The notes under the pieces are model-generated. The model saw only the letters and a list, made by a program, of their open reading frames with translations. It did not search any database and had not been told where the DNA came from. Made by a program: the position numbers and the translations under genes. Shown in pieces: positions 1-10,114 of a stretch of DNA of 64,000 nucleotides (positions are counted from its first letter, which is position 1; every line of letters starts with the position of its first letter). The stretch is from contig CAVSDF010000010.1 of the NCBI GenBank assembly GCA_963726715.1, positions 806,001 through 870,000 of the forward strand, written 5' to 3'. This DNA is from CAVSDF01 sp963726715. GTDB taxonomy: Bacteria; Bacteroidota; Rhodothermia; Rhodothermales; BA12.

Positions 1-1978
1 CGCGCACGGCAAAGCGCGGGGCGTAGAGGAGGGGACTCCGGATGCCGAACGGTTTGCGCGCGCCGTCGGCGTCGAGCGCGTCGATCATGAGCGCGCCGGG
101 GGCGTCGAGTTCCTCGAAGGCGAAGCCGGTCAGGCGCGCCATTTGCGCCGGGTCCACGCGGTCGGGCTGGAGCAGGCCGGGGGCGTAGGTCCAGATCACC
201 GTGCAGCCGGAGCCGCGCAGGTCGGCGTGGAAGGCGTCCACCTCCTCCGGGCGCAGCAGGAACGTGTTGGGGATGAGGACGAGCCGGTAGCGGCGGAAGT
301 CCTCGGCGCGCAGATCGGTGCGGTAGAGCAGGTCGTGCGGCGCGCCGATGCGGTTGACCGCGCGGGCCTGCGCGTTCAAGAACCAGTGGTTGAAGAAGTC
401 GGTGTAGCGGATGCCCTGGCCGGGCCACGGGCGCTCGGCCTGCCAGTGCCGCGTCACGAAGAAGGTCTCCACGTCGCCCGCGACCGCGATCTTCGCCACC
501 GAGCCGATGTCGGTGCGGAGACGCGCCTGCATCATCTCCACGACGGGGCGGCAGGCCGCGATGATCGGCGGATCGCCGTACCAGCCCTGCGGCACGTCGT
601 GGACCGGCCCGAAGTCGTAGAGCCATCCCCCCACGCCCGCCGCCATGACGTTGCCGAGGTCGCGCCGGAGGATCGCGAGCGTGCCCTCGCGCGTCTCGTG
701 GCCGGAGCCGCCGATGATGCGCCAGCGGTTGTCGGCGTCGAGGTAGGTGCTCGGGTCGATCTCGGAGATGTAGAGCTTGCCGCGCCGCTGGTAGGATTCC
801 ACCGCCGCGCGAAACGCACCGTCGCCGCCGATGCCGCGCCCGCGTCCGAGCCACGTGTCGGCGCCGTCGTAGAGGTCGCTCTCCATGCGGTCCACCGACG
901 GGTCGTTGGTCGCCATGTACGTGTACGGGCACGCCACGCAGTCGATGTCGGGGCTCTCCAGGACGGCGGTGGGCGCGAGGTGGCCGCTCTCCTGGATGCG
1001 CGGCGTCTCCATGAGGTAGCCGAAGAACGTCCCCACGAGCACGCGGCGGTGCATGGCGGCCTTGATCGTGGCCGCAAGCTGCACGATGGTCTCGGCCCGC
1101 GCGGCGTGGAAGGCGCGGTAGAAGGCGAGCACGTTGCCCTCCTTCGCCGGGTCGCGCAGCAGGCCGTAGCCCGAGAACACCCGCTCGCGCACGGACGGGA
1201 CCGGCCCGGCCACGCGCTGCATCGGGGGGCTGTAATCCGGCATGAAGTCGTCGCCCCAGATGTTCCACTCCTCCGTGTTGCCGTGGACGGGGAAGTAGCC
1301 CATCATGCGCGCCGCGAGCGGACTCTGCTCGATGAACGCCACGAAGGCGCGAAGCATCGCCGCCGTGTCGCGCCGCCAGGCCTCGGAGGCATAGGAGGCT
1401 TCCTTCGACTCGATCAGCGGCGCGTAGCGCTTGTTGCCTTCGCCGGGCGGAAAGCCCTCGCGCTTGATCACGTCCCACGTCCGTCCCGGATCGCCCATGC
1501 CGAGCACGCCGATCTCGTCCGGGTGCGAATCCTTCCACCAGATGGGCGTGATGAGGTGCATCCGGGGGAAGAGGAAGGCGTCCGGGGCGCGCACGAGCAG
1601 GCGCGCCATGTAGTCTTCGAGGGCGGTGAAGTCGTACTGCCCCGGCCCGGTCCACGAGTCCGTCATGCCGAGGTTGGGCTGGATGAGCTGGATGCCCATG
1701 CCCGAAAAGGTGGCGAGCGGCCCGGTGAGCAGCGCCGTGCTGAGGCCCCAGAACGGCACCCGCTCCGCCCCGTTGACGAACAGCCGGGGGCCGCCGCGCT
1801 CCACGCGCACCTCCGAGCGGCACGGCGCCTCATCGCGGAGCGCATCGAGCGCCGCGCGGAGGTCGCCGGAGGAGATGCCTGCGAGCGCTTCGGTGCCGGG
1901 AGAGAGCAGATCGGCGGGCGCGAGCGCGGCCGCCCCGGCGGCGAGGCCCATGCGGTGGACGAAGGAGCGGCGGTTCAT
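1..1978 (-). CDS. Tat-exported beta-galactosidase-like glycosidase, 3' end beyond window
   Basis: The reading frame is open from the ATG at 1978 to the window edge, so about 659 residues are visible and the C-terminus is missing. The N-terminus has a twin-arginine signal (MNRRSFVHRMG followed by an Ala-rich stretch). The body is a TIM-barrel glycosidase of the GH42-like, clan GH-A type. HGNTEEWN near residue 234 is the likely acid/base Glu region and LYISEIDP near residue 404 the likely nucleophile region. A beta-galactosidase trimerisation-like segment (RLVLIPNTFLL) follows. It is a close paralog of the next gene upstream, 103 bp away, and probably lies in the same transcript. The protein probably acts in the periplasm or at the surface on galactose- or rhamnose-containing glycans. 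The substrate is inferred only from the adjacent rhamnose genes. Confidence 0.75.
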   Translation of the reverse strand, partial: MNRRSFVHRMGLAAGAAALAPADLLSPGTEALAGISSGDLRAALDALRDEAPCRSEVRVERGGPRLFVNGAERVPFWGLSTALLTGPLATFSGMGIQLIQPNLGMTDSWTGPGQYDFTALEDYMARLLVRAPDAFLFPRMHLITPIWWKDSHPDEIGVLGMGDPGRTWDVIKREGFPPGEGNKRYAPLIESKEASYASEAWRRDTAAMLRAFVAFIEQSPLAARMMGYFPVHGNTEEWNIWGDDFMPDYSPPMQRVAGPVPSVRERVFSGYGLLRDPAKEGNVLAFYRAFHAARAETIVQLAATIKAAMHRRVLVGTFFGYLMETPRIQESGHLAPTAVLESPDIDCVACPYTYMATNDPSVDRMESDLYDGADTWLGRGRGIGGDGAFRAAVESYQRRGKLYISEIDPSTYLDADNRWRIIGGSGHETREGTLAILRRDLGNVMAAGVGGWLYDFGPVHDVPQGWYGDPPIIAACRPVVEMMQARLRTDIGSVAKIAVAGDVETFFVTRHWQAERPWPGQGIRYTDFFNHWFLNAQARAVNRIGAPHDLLYRTDLRAEDFRRYRLVLIPNTFLLRPEEVDAFHADLRGSGCTVIWTYAPGLLQPDRVDPAQMARLTGFAFEELDAPGALMIDALDADGARKPFGIRSPLLYAPRFAVR

Positions 1979-2081
1979 GGGCAAGGGGAGGCAGGGGCGC
2001 GCGTGGAGGACCGGGAGACGGCGCTCGTGCCCGAGGCGCCGGGCCACGGGTGAGCGGCGGGGTTGGGCAGACGATCCCCCG

Positions 2082-4562
2082 TCAGGGCACGAACAGGCGC
2101 ACGTCGCCGAAGCGGAGGTCGAGCGTGTGCGCGGTGCGGGGCGGGCCGCCGGTCTCGTCGCGCAGCGGGAAGGGGAAGGTGACGGTCAGCGGCGGCGGCG
2201 CCGGGCGCTCGGTGTCGCCGGTCGGGGCGCCGAAGGGGGTTTCGGGGTCGGTGCAGACGACCATCGCCCCGGCGCGCGAGGCGTTGACGACGGCCGGGCG
2301 GTCGGTCCACGGCGGCGCTCCGGCCTCACGGGCGAATCGCCGGAGCGCCTCCGCCGGGAGCGGCGGCGCGCCGACGTACACGCTCGTCCACCCGTCCATC
2401 GCCCGGCGGGCGACGGCGCAGCGGCGGTCGCCCGGCCGCACCGTCTCGGCCATCGTCCACGTGCCGAGCCGCTCGACCGTGACGCCATCGGCCGCCTGGT
2501 CTTCGACGGCAAAGCGCGGCGACAGATAGTCGGGGCTGCGGATGCCGAAGCGCTGCGCGAGGGCGGGTTCGGTGGCGGTGGCGGGCATCGCGAGGTCGAT
2601 GGTCATCGGACCCGGGTCGTCGAGTTCGGCGAAGCGGAAGCCGGTCAGGCGCTCCATCTGCGCGCGGTCCACGCCGCCCGGCACGCCCGGCGCTGCGCGG
2701 CGCAGCAGACCCGGCGCGTAGAACCAGACGACCGTCGCGCCCGAGCCGCGCAGGCGCGCGTGGAGGGCGTCGACCTCGCCGGGGGCCATCAGGAAGGCGT
2801 TGGGGACGAGCACCAGGCGGTAGCGCGCGAAATCCTCGGCGGTGAGGTCGGCGCGGTAGAGGAGGTCGACGGGCTGGCCGCCGCGGTAGAGCGCGCGGGC
2901 CTGCGCGTTGAAGAACCAGTGGTTGACGAGGTCGGTGTAGCGGATGCCCTGCCCCGGCCACGGGCGCTCGTGGAGCCAGTGGCGCGAGGCGAAGAAGCCC
3001 TCCGGATCGCCCGCGACGACGATCCGCGCGACCGAGCCGATGTCGCTCGTCAGCCGCGCCCGCATCATCCGCACGACCGCCCCGACGGCGTCGATGATGT
3101 CGGCGCCGCCGTACCAGCCGCCCGGCGTCGTCGGCTCGTCGAGGCCCCAGTCGGAGAAGTTGTAGGGACCGAAGTCGTAGAGCCATCCCCCCGACGCGGC
3201 GGCGAGGACGTTGCCGAAGTCGCGCCGCAGGATCGTCGTGGTGCCCTCCGGCGTCGTCGATCCCGAGCCGCCGATCTCCTTCCAGATGCGCGCCTGGTGG
3301 CGGTAGGAGCCGGGGTCGATCTCGGAGACGTAGAGCTTGCCGCGCCGCCGGTAGCTCTCCACCATCGAGCGGAACGCGCCGTCGCCGCCGACGCCGCGCG
3401 AGCGCCCGAGCCAGCCGCCCTCGCCGTCGTAGAGGTCGCTCTCCCAGCGCGCCTTGGCCGGGTCGTTGGTGGCGACGTACGTGTACGGGCAGGCGATGAG
3501 GTCGAGGTGCGGGCTCTCGAGCACCGCCGACGGCGCGAGGTGGCCGCTCTCCTGGATGCGCGGCGTCTCCATGAGGTAGCCGAAGAAGGTGCCCGCGACG
3601 ACCGGCCGCGACGATGCCTCCTTGATCGAGCGCGCGAGGTGGGCGATGGTGTCGGCGCGGACCTCGTGGAAGCGGCGGTAGAAGTCGATCACGTCGGTCT
3701 CGCGCGCCGGGTCGCGCAGGAGGCCGTAGCCCGCGTCGAGGCGGCGGCGCGGCTCCGGCACCGGCCCGCCGAGCGCGCGCTCCATCGGCGCCTCGTAGCC
3801 GGGCCACCAGTTGTCGCCGCCGACGTTCCACTCCTCCGTGTTGCCGTGGACGAAGAAGTAGCCCATCACCCGCGCCGCGAGCGGGCTGCCGTCGACGAAG
3901 CGGACGAGCGCGGCGAGCATCTCGCCGGTGTCGCGGCGCCAGCGCTCCGAGGCGTACGAGGCCTCCCACGCCTCGCCGTAGAAGTTGGTGAAGTGGTGGT
4001 CGCCCTCGCGGAGCGGGTTCTCCGACGGGCGCGTGCGCCAGCCGTCCCAGTAGCGCGCGGGCACGTCGGCGCCGAAGCGCTGCGTCTCGCCGGGGTGCGC
4101 CTCCTTCCACCACGGCGGCGTGAGCAGCTGGACGCGCGGAAACAGGTAGGCGTCGGGCGCGAGGGTGAGGATGCGGAGCAGGTAGTCTTCGAGGGCGCGG
4201 AAGTCGTACTGCCCCGGCCCCGTCCACGCGCTCATCATGCCCATCTGCGGCTGGAGCATCGGCATCCCCATCGCCACGAAGTTGGCGGCGGTCTCGGTGA
4301 GCGAGATGCTGAGGCCCCAGACCGGCAGCGTTTCGGCGCCGTCGATGAACAGGCGCGGGCCGCCGCGCTCGCTGCGGACCTCGGCGCGGCAGGGCGAGGC
4401 GGCGGCGAGGCGGGCGCGGGTGCGCCGCACGGCGGCGGCGGAGACGGCGGCGAGCGCGGCCGGGTCGGTGCCCGGCAGCACGACCGACGGCAGCACCGAC
4501 GGCGCGAGGGCGGCGGCACCGGCGGCGGTGCCCATCTGGCGGAGGAAGCGGCGGCGGTGCAT
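2082..4562 (-). CDS. Tat-exported beta-galactosidase-like glycosidase
   Basis: This intact 826-residue protein starts with a textbook Tat signal (MHRRRFLRQMG, hydrophobic Ala/Val stretch to about residue 35). The GH-A type barrel shows VHGNTEEWN near residue 241 (putative acid/base Glu) and LYVSEIDP near residue 412 (putative nucleophile Glu). A GH42-style trimerisation domain begins near residue 585 (LVLVPNAFLMAP). A C-terminal beta domain follows. Family knowledge says such enzymes release terminal galactose or arabinose from plant or algal polysaccharide. The exact substrate is not readable here. It is transcribed divergently from the rhamnose isomerase gene across a control region with a 15-nt palindrome, so it is probably co-induced with rhamnose use. 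Paralogous to the following gene, which suggests a tandem duplication. Confidence 0.8.
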   Translation of the reverse strand: MHRRRFLRQMGTAAGAAALAPSVLPSVVLPGTDPAALAAVSAAAVRRTRARLAAASPCRAEVRSERGGPRLFIDGAETLPVWGLSISLTETAANFVAMGMPMLQPQMGMMSAWTGPGQYDFRALEDYLLRILTLAPDAYLFPRVQLLTPPWWKEAHPGETQRFGADVPARYWDGWRTRPSENPLREGDHHFTNFYGEAWEASYASERWRRDTGEMLAALVRFVDGSPLAARVMGYFFVHGNTEEWNVGGDNWWPGYEAPMERALGGPVPEPRRRLDAGYGLLRDPARETDVIDFYRRFHEVRADTIAHLARSIKEASSRPVVAGTFFGYLMETPRIQESGHLAPSAVLESPHLDLIACPYTYVATNDPAKARWESDLYDGEGGWLGRSRGVGGDGAFRSMVESYRRRGKLYVSEIDPGSYRHQARIWKEIGGSGSTTPEGTTTILRRDFGNVLAAASGGWLYDFGPYNFSDWGLDEPTTPGGWYGGADIIDAVGAVVRMMRARLTSDIGSVARIVVAGDPEGFFASRHWLHERPWPGQGIRYTDLVNHWFFNAQARALYRGGQPVDLLYRADLTAEDFARYRLVLVPNAFLMAPGEVDALHARLRGSGATVVWFYAPGLLRRAAPGVPGGVDRAQMERLTGFRFAELDDPGPMTIDLAMPATATEPALAQRFGIRSPDYLSPRFAVEDQAADGVTVERLGTWTMAETVRPGDRRCAVARRAMDGWTSVYVGAPPLPAEALRRFAREAGAPPWTDRPAVVNASRAGAMVVCTDPETPFGAPTGDTERPAPPPLTVTFPFPLRDETGGPPRTAHTLDLRFGDVRLFVP

Positions 4563-4613
4563 CGGGCGCGGACGGGATCGGGCGAGAGGGCCGAACGGCG
4601 CGCGTTCTCGATC

Positions 4614-4628
4614 TGAAACAGGGTTTCA
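4614..4628. promoter_or_regulatory. Putative LacI-family operator palindrome
   Basis: TGAAAC-AGG-GTTTCA is a palindrome with perfect 6-bp arms. It sits between the divergent glycosidase gene (start 4562) and rhaA (start 4721). LacI-family sites often have the form TGAAAC-N-GTTTCA, and a related palindrome lies in the second divergent region at 17628. The regulator gene is not in the window. Confidence 0.4.
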
Positions 4629-4720
4629 CATCCGGCGCGCGGTGCAGGATATTGCCACCGTGCCTGCCGTGCCGGACCGTTTCACTGCTGGAACTCCGCC
4701 CCTGCGGCGCCCCCGCGCCG

Positions 4721-6050
4721 ATGCCCCCGCCCGCCTCCCGCGCCGTGCCCCTCACGCTCCCCGACGGCGCCGTCGCGCGCGCCAACGCGCCCCTCGCCGC
4801 CGCCCACGCCGACGACTTCGACGCCCTCGGCGCCCGCCTCGCCCGCCGCGGCGTCGACATCGGCGCCATCGCCGACGCCGTCGCTGCCTTCGAGGTGGCC
4901 GTCCCGTCGTGGGCCTTCGGCACCGGCGGCACGCGCTTCGGACGCTTCCCGGGCGCCGGCGAGCCGCGTCACCGTCCTCGACAAACTCGACGACGCCGCC
5001 GCCGTCCACGCCCTCACCGGCGCCGCGCCGCGCGTCTCGCTCCACCTCCCGTGGGACGCCCCGACCGACGCCACCGGGGGCGCCGCCGGGCTGCGCGAGC
5101 ACGCCGCCGCGCGCGGACTCGGCTTCGACGCCGTCAACTCGAACACCTTCCAGGACCAGGCCGGGCAGGCGCGCTCGTACAAGTTCGGCTCGCTCGCCCA
5201 CACCGACGCGGGCGTCCGGCGGCAGGCCATCGACCACAACCTCGCCGTCATCGAGACCGGCGCGGCCCTCGGCTCGACCGCCCTCACCGTCTGGCTCGCC
5301 GACGGCACGAGCTTTCCCGGACAGGCGTCGCTGCGCGGGCAGTTCGCGCGCGTCGAGGCCGCCCTCGGCGAGATCTACGCCGGGCTGCCCGGCGGCTGGC
5401 GCCTCTTCACCGAGCACAAGCCGTACGAACCCGCCTTCTACGCGACCGTCGTCCAGGACTGGGGCGCGTCGCTGATGCTCGCCCAGGCGCTCGGGCCGCG
5501 CGCCGCCTGCCTCGTCGACCTCGGCCACCACCTGCCGAACACCAACGTCGAACTCGTCGTCGCGCGGCTGCTGCACGCCGGGCGCCTCGGCGGCTTCCAC
5601 TTCAACGACTCCGCCTACGGCGACGACGACCTGACGACCGGGCTCGCTGCGCCCGTACCGCCTCTTCCTCGTCTTCCACGAACTCGCGCAGGCCGCCCGC
5701 GACGCCCTCCCCGGCTTCGACCCGGCCTACATGATCGACCAGAGCCACAACCTCAAAGACCCCATCGAGGACCTGCTCCAGACCATCGACGCCCTGCAGA
5801 CGGCCTACGCGCAGGCGCTTCTCGTGGATGCCGACGCGCTCGCGGCGGCGCAGGACGCCAACGATGTCGTGATGGCCGAGCGGTGCCTGCAGACGGCCTT
5901 CCGCACCGACGTGGCGCCGCTCGTCGCCGAGGCCCGGCGGCGGCGCGGCGCGGCGCTCGACCCGGTCGGCGCCTTCCGCGCGTCCGGCTACCGCGCGGCG
6001 GCCGCGCAGGCCGCGCGGGCGGGGCGTACGCGCCCCCGCAGGCGCTGTGA
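4721..6050 (+). CDS. rhaI: L-rhamnose isomerase (RhaI type), frameshifted
   Basis: Converts L-rhamnose to L-rhamnulose, the first step of cytoplasmic rhamnose catabolism. The assembled protein (about 440 residues) has the xylose-isomerase-like TIM barrel of the Pseudomonas/Bacillus RhaI type rather than E. coli RhaA. Diagnostic stretches include VPSWAFGTGGTRFGRFPG, HLPWD, GFDAVNSNTFQD, YKFGSLAH, FTEHKPYEPAFY and GGFHFNDS, the last three carrying metal and substrate ligands. The frame changes near 4965, 5640 and 6022, but every segment matches the family in order, so this is one gene with indels. I chose the ATG at 4721 because the family motif begins soon after; a TTG at 4652 is less likely. 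It heads the rhaI-rhaB-rhaDW series. Confidence 0.82.
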
Positions 6051-6184
6051 GGTGGGGAGATGGTGTGGTGGTGAGTTGGTGAGAGGACGCCCCACCCCCA
6101 CCACAAGCGAGCGCAGCGAGCGACACCCCTCACCAACCCACTCCCCACCAACAAGCGAGCGCAGCGAGCGACCCCCCCTCCCCC
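6051..6184. repeat. G/T-rich and A/C-rich intergenic stretch with 22-bp direct repeat
   Basis: After the rhaI stop comes a G/T-rich run (GTGGTGAGTTGGTGAG), then an A/C-rich run leading into the rhaB start. Two identical 22-bp copies containing GCGAGCGCAGCGAGCG lie at 6103-6124 and 6151-6172, 26 bp apart. The 13-mer GTGAGTTGGTGAG recurs in inverse orientation upstream of lhgO near 10085. Confidence 0.6.
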
Positions 6185-7623
6185 ATGTCCACCCATCTCG
6201 CCCTCGACCTCGGCGCCTCGTCCGGGCGCGCGGTGCTCGGCACGCTCTCGGGCGGCGGAGCGATGGCGATGGACGAGATCGCGCGCTTCGAGACGCCGAT
6301 GCGCACCCACGCCGACGGGCACGTGACGTGGGACATCGACGCGCCTCGCCGCCTCCGTCGACGCTGCCGTTGCCCGCGCGCTCGCGGCGGCGCCCGACCT
6401 CCGCAGCGTGTCGGTCGATGCGTGGGGCGTCGATTACGTGCCGCTGGGCGCCGACGGGGCCGGTCTGCGCGACCCGTACGCCTACCGCGACCCGCGCACC
6501 GCGCCCGCCATCGAGGCCGCGCACGCGCGGATGCCGTTCGCCGACCTGTACCGCGAGACCGGCATCCAGCACCTGCCCTTCAACACCGTCTACCAGGTCC
6601 TCGCCGACGCCCCCGACGAGCGCGCCCGCACCGCGACGCGCCTCTTCATCGCCGACGCCCTCAACCACCGCCTCGGCGGCCGCGCGGTGACCGACGCGAC
6701 GATTGCGAGCACATCGGGACTGCTCGACGTGCGCACCGGCGCGTGGTCGGCGGCGGTGCTCGGACGGCTCGGACTGGGGATGGACGGGTGGCCGGAGATC
6801 GTCGCCGCCCGGCACCGTCACCGGGCGGCTGCGCGGCGCGGCGCACGTCGCCGTCGTCGCCTCGTGCGGGCACGACACCGCCTGCGCCGTCGCCGCCGTC
6901 CCCGCCGACGAGGGCGCCGGGCCGTGGGCGTACGCGAGCCTCGGCACGTGGTCGCTCGTCGGCGTCGAGCGCGCGTCGCCACGTGCGAGCGAGGCCGCGC
7001 GCATGGCGGGCGTGACGAACGAACGCGGCTTCGGCGGCCCGGACGGGCACGGCACCATCCGCCTGCTCCGCAACGTGACCGGCCTGTGGCTCCTCAGCGA
7101 ATGCCTGCGGGCGTGGACCGGCGCGGGCCTCCACACCGGCCTCGACGCCCTCCTCGCCGCTGCCGCCGCCTCGGCCTACGCGGGCACCTTCGACCCCGAC
7201 GACGCGGCCCTCGCCGCGCCCAACGACAACGCCGGACCGATGCCCGCCCGCATCGTCGACGCCCTCGCGCGCGCCGGTGCCGCGCCGCCCGAGACCGACA
7301 GCGACCTCGTCCGCGCCATCCTGAAGAGCCTCGCCCGTGCCCACGCCGACCGCCTCGGCACCATCGCCATGCTCACCGGCGAGGCCCCGCGCGTCGTCCA
7401 CGCCGTCGGCGGCGGCAGCCGCAACGCCCTGCTCTGCCAGTGGACGGCCGATGCGTGCGGCGTGCCCGTCGTCGCCGGTCCGGCGGAGGCGACGGCCCTC
7501 GGCAACCTCCTCGTCCAGGCCCACGCGACCGGCGACCTGCGCGCGATCGACCCCGCCCTCACCGTCCGCGCCGCCGCCCGCGCGTCCGCGCAGACCGTCA
7601 CTTATTCCCCCGTCTTGGCGTGA
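6185..7623 (+). CDS. rhaB: Rhamnulokinase, frameshifted
   Basis: Phosphorylates L-rhamnulose to L-rhamnulose-1-phosphate. The FGGY-family sugar-kinase fold is clear: N-terminal LALDLGASSGR phosphate-binding loop, SVDAWGVDY with the catalytic-region Asp, QHLPFNTVYQ, ASCGHDTACAVAAVP, GTWSLVGVE and the C-terminal ATPase motif VHAVGGGSRN followed by GPAEATALGN. The frame shifts near 6343 and 6808; both sites read through if one base is removed, so they look like single-base insertions. Length (about 479 residues) is normal. It lies between the isomerase and the aldolase-dehydrogenase, matching the order of the pathway. Confidence 0.85.
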
Positions 7624-7663
7624 TCCGCGCCTCCGTCCTTCCCCGCATTCCATCCCTACGCCT

Positions 7664-9860
7664 GTGTTCACCGACTTCACCGACCCGTTCCCGTCCCGCT
7701 GGGACGACGCCCACGCGGCCACGCTCGACGGCCTCGGGCGCCTCGTCTACCGCTCGCGCCTGCTCGGCGACGACCCGCGCATCACCAACACCGGCGGCGG
7801 CAACACGTCGAGCAAGCTCACCGAGACCGACCCGCTCACCGGCGACCCGGTGACGGTCCTCTGGGTCAAAGGCTCCGGCGGCGACCTGCGCACCGCCGAC
7901 CGCGGCCTCTTCGCCTCGCTCTACCAGGACAAGCTGATGGGCCTGCAGGACGTCTACGCCCGCGCGGGCGACGGCGCGCGGCGTGAAGACCGAGGCCGAG
8001 GACGCGATGGTCGGCCTGTTCGCGCAGTGCACCTTCAACCTGAACCCGCGCGCCCCGTCGATCGACACGCCGCTCCACGGCTTCGTGCCCTTCGCGCACG
8101 TCGACCACACGCACCCGGTGCCCGTCATCGCGATCGCCACCGCCGCCGACGGACCGGCGCTGACCCGCGAGGTCTACGGCGACGAAGTCGTCTGGCTCGA
8201 CTGGCAGCGCCCCGGCTTCGAACTCGGCCTCGCCCTGCAGGCCGTCTGCCGCGACCACCCCGAGGCCCGAGGCGCCGTCATGGGCGGCCACGGCCTCATC
8301 AACTGGTCCGACGACGACCGCGACTGCTACGAGCTCTCGCTCCGCCTCATCGCCCGCGCCGCCGACTTCCTCGCCGCCCGCGACCGGAAGGGCGACACCT
8401 TCGGCGGACGCCGCCACGGCGCGGACCTCTCCGACACCGACCGCGACGCCCTCCTCGCCGACGTGCTGCCGTGGCTGCGCGGACGCGTCGGGAGCGAGCG
8501 CCGGATGATCGCCACCGTCCACGCCGACGAGGCGACGCGCGACTTCGCCGCCTCGCACGACGCCGCGCGCCTCGCCTGCGTCGGCACCTCGTGCCCGGAC
8601 CACTTCCTCCGCACCAAAGTCGAGCCGCTCTACGCCGACTGGTCGCCGACGCCGGGCGATGCCGACGGCCTCAAAGCCGCCCTCGACGCCGCCCTCGGCC
8701 CCTACCGCGAGCGCTACGCCGCCTACTACGACGCCCACCGCCACGCCGACTCGCCCGCGATGCGCGGCACCGACCCGACGGTCGTCGTCATCCCCGGCGT
8801 CGGGCTCGTCGCGTGGGGCAAGACCAAATCGGAGAGCCGGACGACGGCGGAGTTCTACCGCGCCGCCATCGGCGTCATGCGCGGCGCCGAGGCGGTGAGC
8901 ACCTACACGCCGATCGCGCGTCAGGAGGCCTTCGACATCGAGTACTGGCGACTGGAAGAGGCCAAACTGAAGCGGATGCCGCCGGAGCAGGAGATGTCGC
9001 GCCGCATCGTCGCCGTCGTCGGCGCCGGGTCGGGGATCGGGCGCGAACTCGTCGGGCGGCTGCTGCGCGAGGGCGCGACCGTCGCCGTCCTCGACCGCGA
9101 CGCCGACGCGGCCCGCACCGTTGCCGAGGCGCACCTCGAACGGCGCGGCATGGGCATCGGCGTCGCCGGAACGGGCGTGAGCGGCGGCGGCGACGTGACG
9201 CACGCCGCCTGCGACGTCACCGACCGCGCGTCGGTGCGCGCGGCCCTCGACCACGTCGTCCTCGCCTACGGCGGCCTCGACGCCGTCGCCTCGACGGTCG
9301 GCCTCTACGCCTCGCCGGACACGAGCGGCCGGGTCGCCGACGCGATGTGGGACGCCTCGTTCGCCGTCAACGTCACCGGCGCCTACCTCGTCGCCGACGA
9401 AGCCGCGCGCGTGATGCGGGCGCAGGGCCTCTCCGGCTGCGCGATCGCCCTCACGACGAGCGTCAACGCCGCCGTCGCCAAGAAGGGCAGCCTCGCCTAC
9501 GACACGTCGAAGGCCGCCGCGAACCACCTGATCCGCGAGTTGGCCGTCGAGTTGGCGCCGCTCATCCGCGTCGGCGGCGTGGCCCCGGCGACGGTCGTCG
9601 AGGGCTCGTCGATGTTTCCGCGCGACCGCGTCGTCGCGAGCCTCGCCAAGTACGGCCTCCCCCACGACGACACCGACGACGAGGACGTGCTGCGCGGACG
9701 CCTCGCCGGGTTCTACGCCGAGCGGACGCTCCTCAAGCAGCCGATCACCCCGGCGGACCAGGCCGAGGCGCTGTTCCTGCTCGTCTCCGACCGCCTCTCC
9801 AAGACCACCGGCCAGATCCTGACCGTCGACGGCGGCCTCGACGGGGCGTTCTTGCGGTGA
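7664..9860 (+). CDS. Bifunctional rhamnulose-1-phosphate aldolase / lactaldehyde dehydrogenase, one frameshift
   Basis: The N-terminal class II aldolase/adducin domain (about residues 1-440) should split L-rhamnulose-1-phosphate into DHAP and L-lactaldehyde. It shows NTGGGNTSSK, VKGSGGDL and the metal-site region HGFVPFAHVDHTH plus GGHGLINW. The C-terminal short-chain dehydrogenase domain (about 445-731) has the Rossmann motif GAGSGIG near 452 and the catalytic YDTSK near 611. It should oxidise L-lactaldehyde to L-lactate. The fusion matches the RhaEW type of Bacillus and alphaproteobacteria. The frame changes once, near 7980. The start is a GTG at 7664, 40 bp after rhaB. Confidence 0.86.
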
Positions 9861-10114
9861 GCGGGATGGTGGGTGTGTGAGATGGTGGGTTGGTGGTGGG
9901 ATTCGCGGTGGTGACGCGATGTGGAGGAGGGACGTTGGGGCGTGGTGGCGGTGGTGGCGCGACGTGGAGACGCCCGTCAGGGGCGTCTCTACCGGGGGGC
10001 GTCCGTGCGCCATCCCCCCATCACTGCCCGGCGTTTCAGCGCCGTTCGCCCGTGCCCCGACCGACGACAAACGCACCCCACCCCTCACCAACTCACAATC
10101 TCTCCACCCCACCC
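9861..10114. repeat. Intergenic G/T-rich and A/C-rich arms with a GAGACGCCC hairpin
   Basis: A G/T-rich run follows the aldolase-dehydrogenase stop and an A/C-rich run precedes lhgO; the two are broadly complementary. Between them, at 9967-9989, GAGACGCCC and GGGCGTCTC form a perfect 9-bp stem with a 5-nt loop followed by CTACC. This is a relative of the GTAGAGACGCATCG palindrome family found elsewhere in the window. No coding sequence is apparent. Confidence 0.6.

Noticed and set aside
143..2053. Long open frame of 636 codons on the plus strand opposite the first glycosidase
   Set aside because: It is an antisense shadow: the minus strand encodes a well-matched glycosidase with a Tat signal, while this frame is Arg/Ala/Val-rich low-complexity protein caused by the high G+C content.
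7337..7663. Upstream extension of the aldolase-dehydrogenase frame into rhaB
   Set aside because: The extra residues are a shifted reading of rhaB; family similarity begins at the GTG at 7664.
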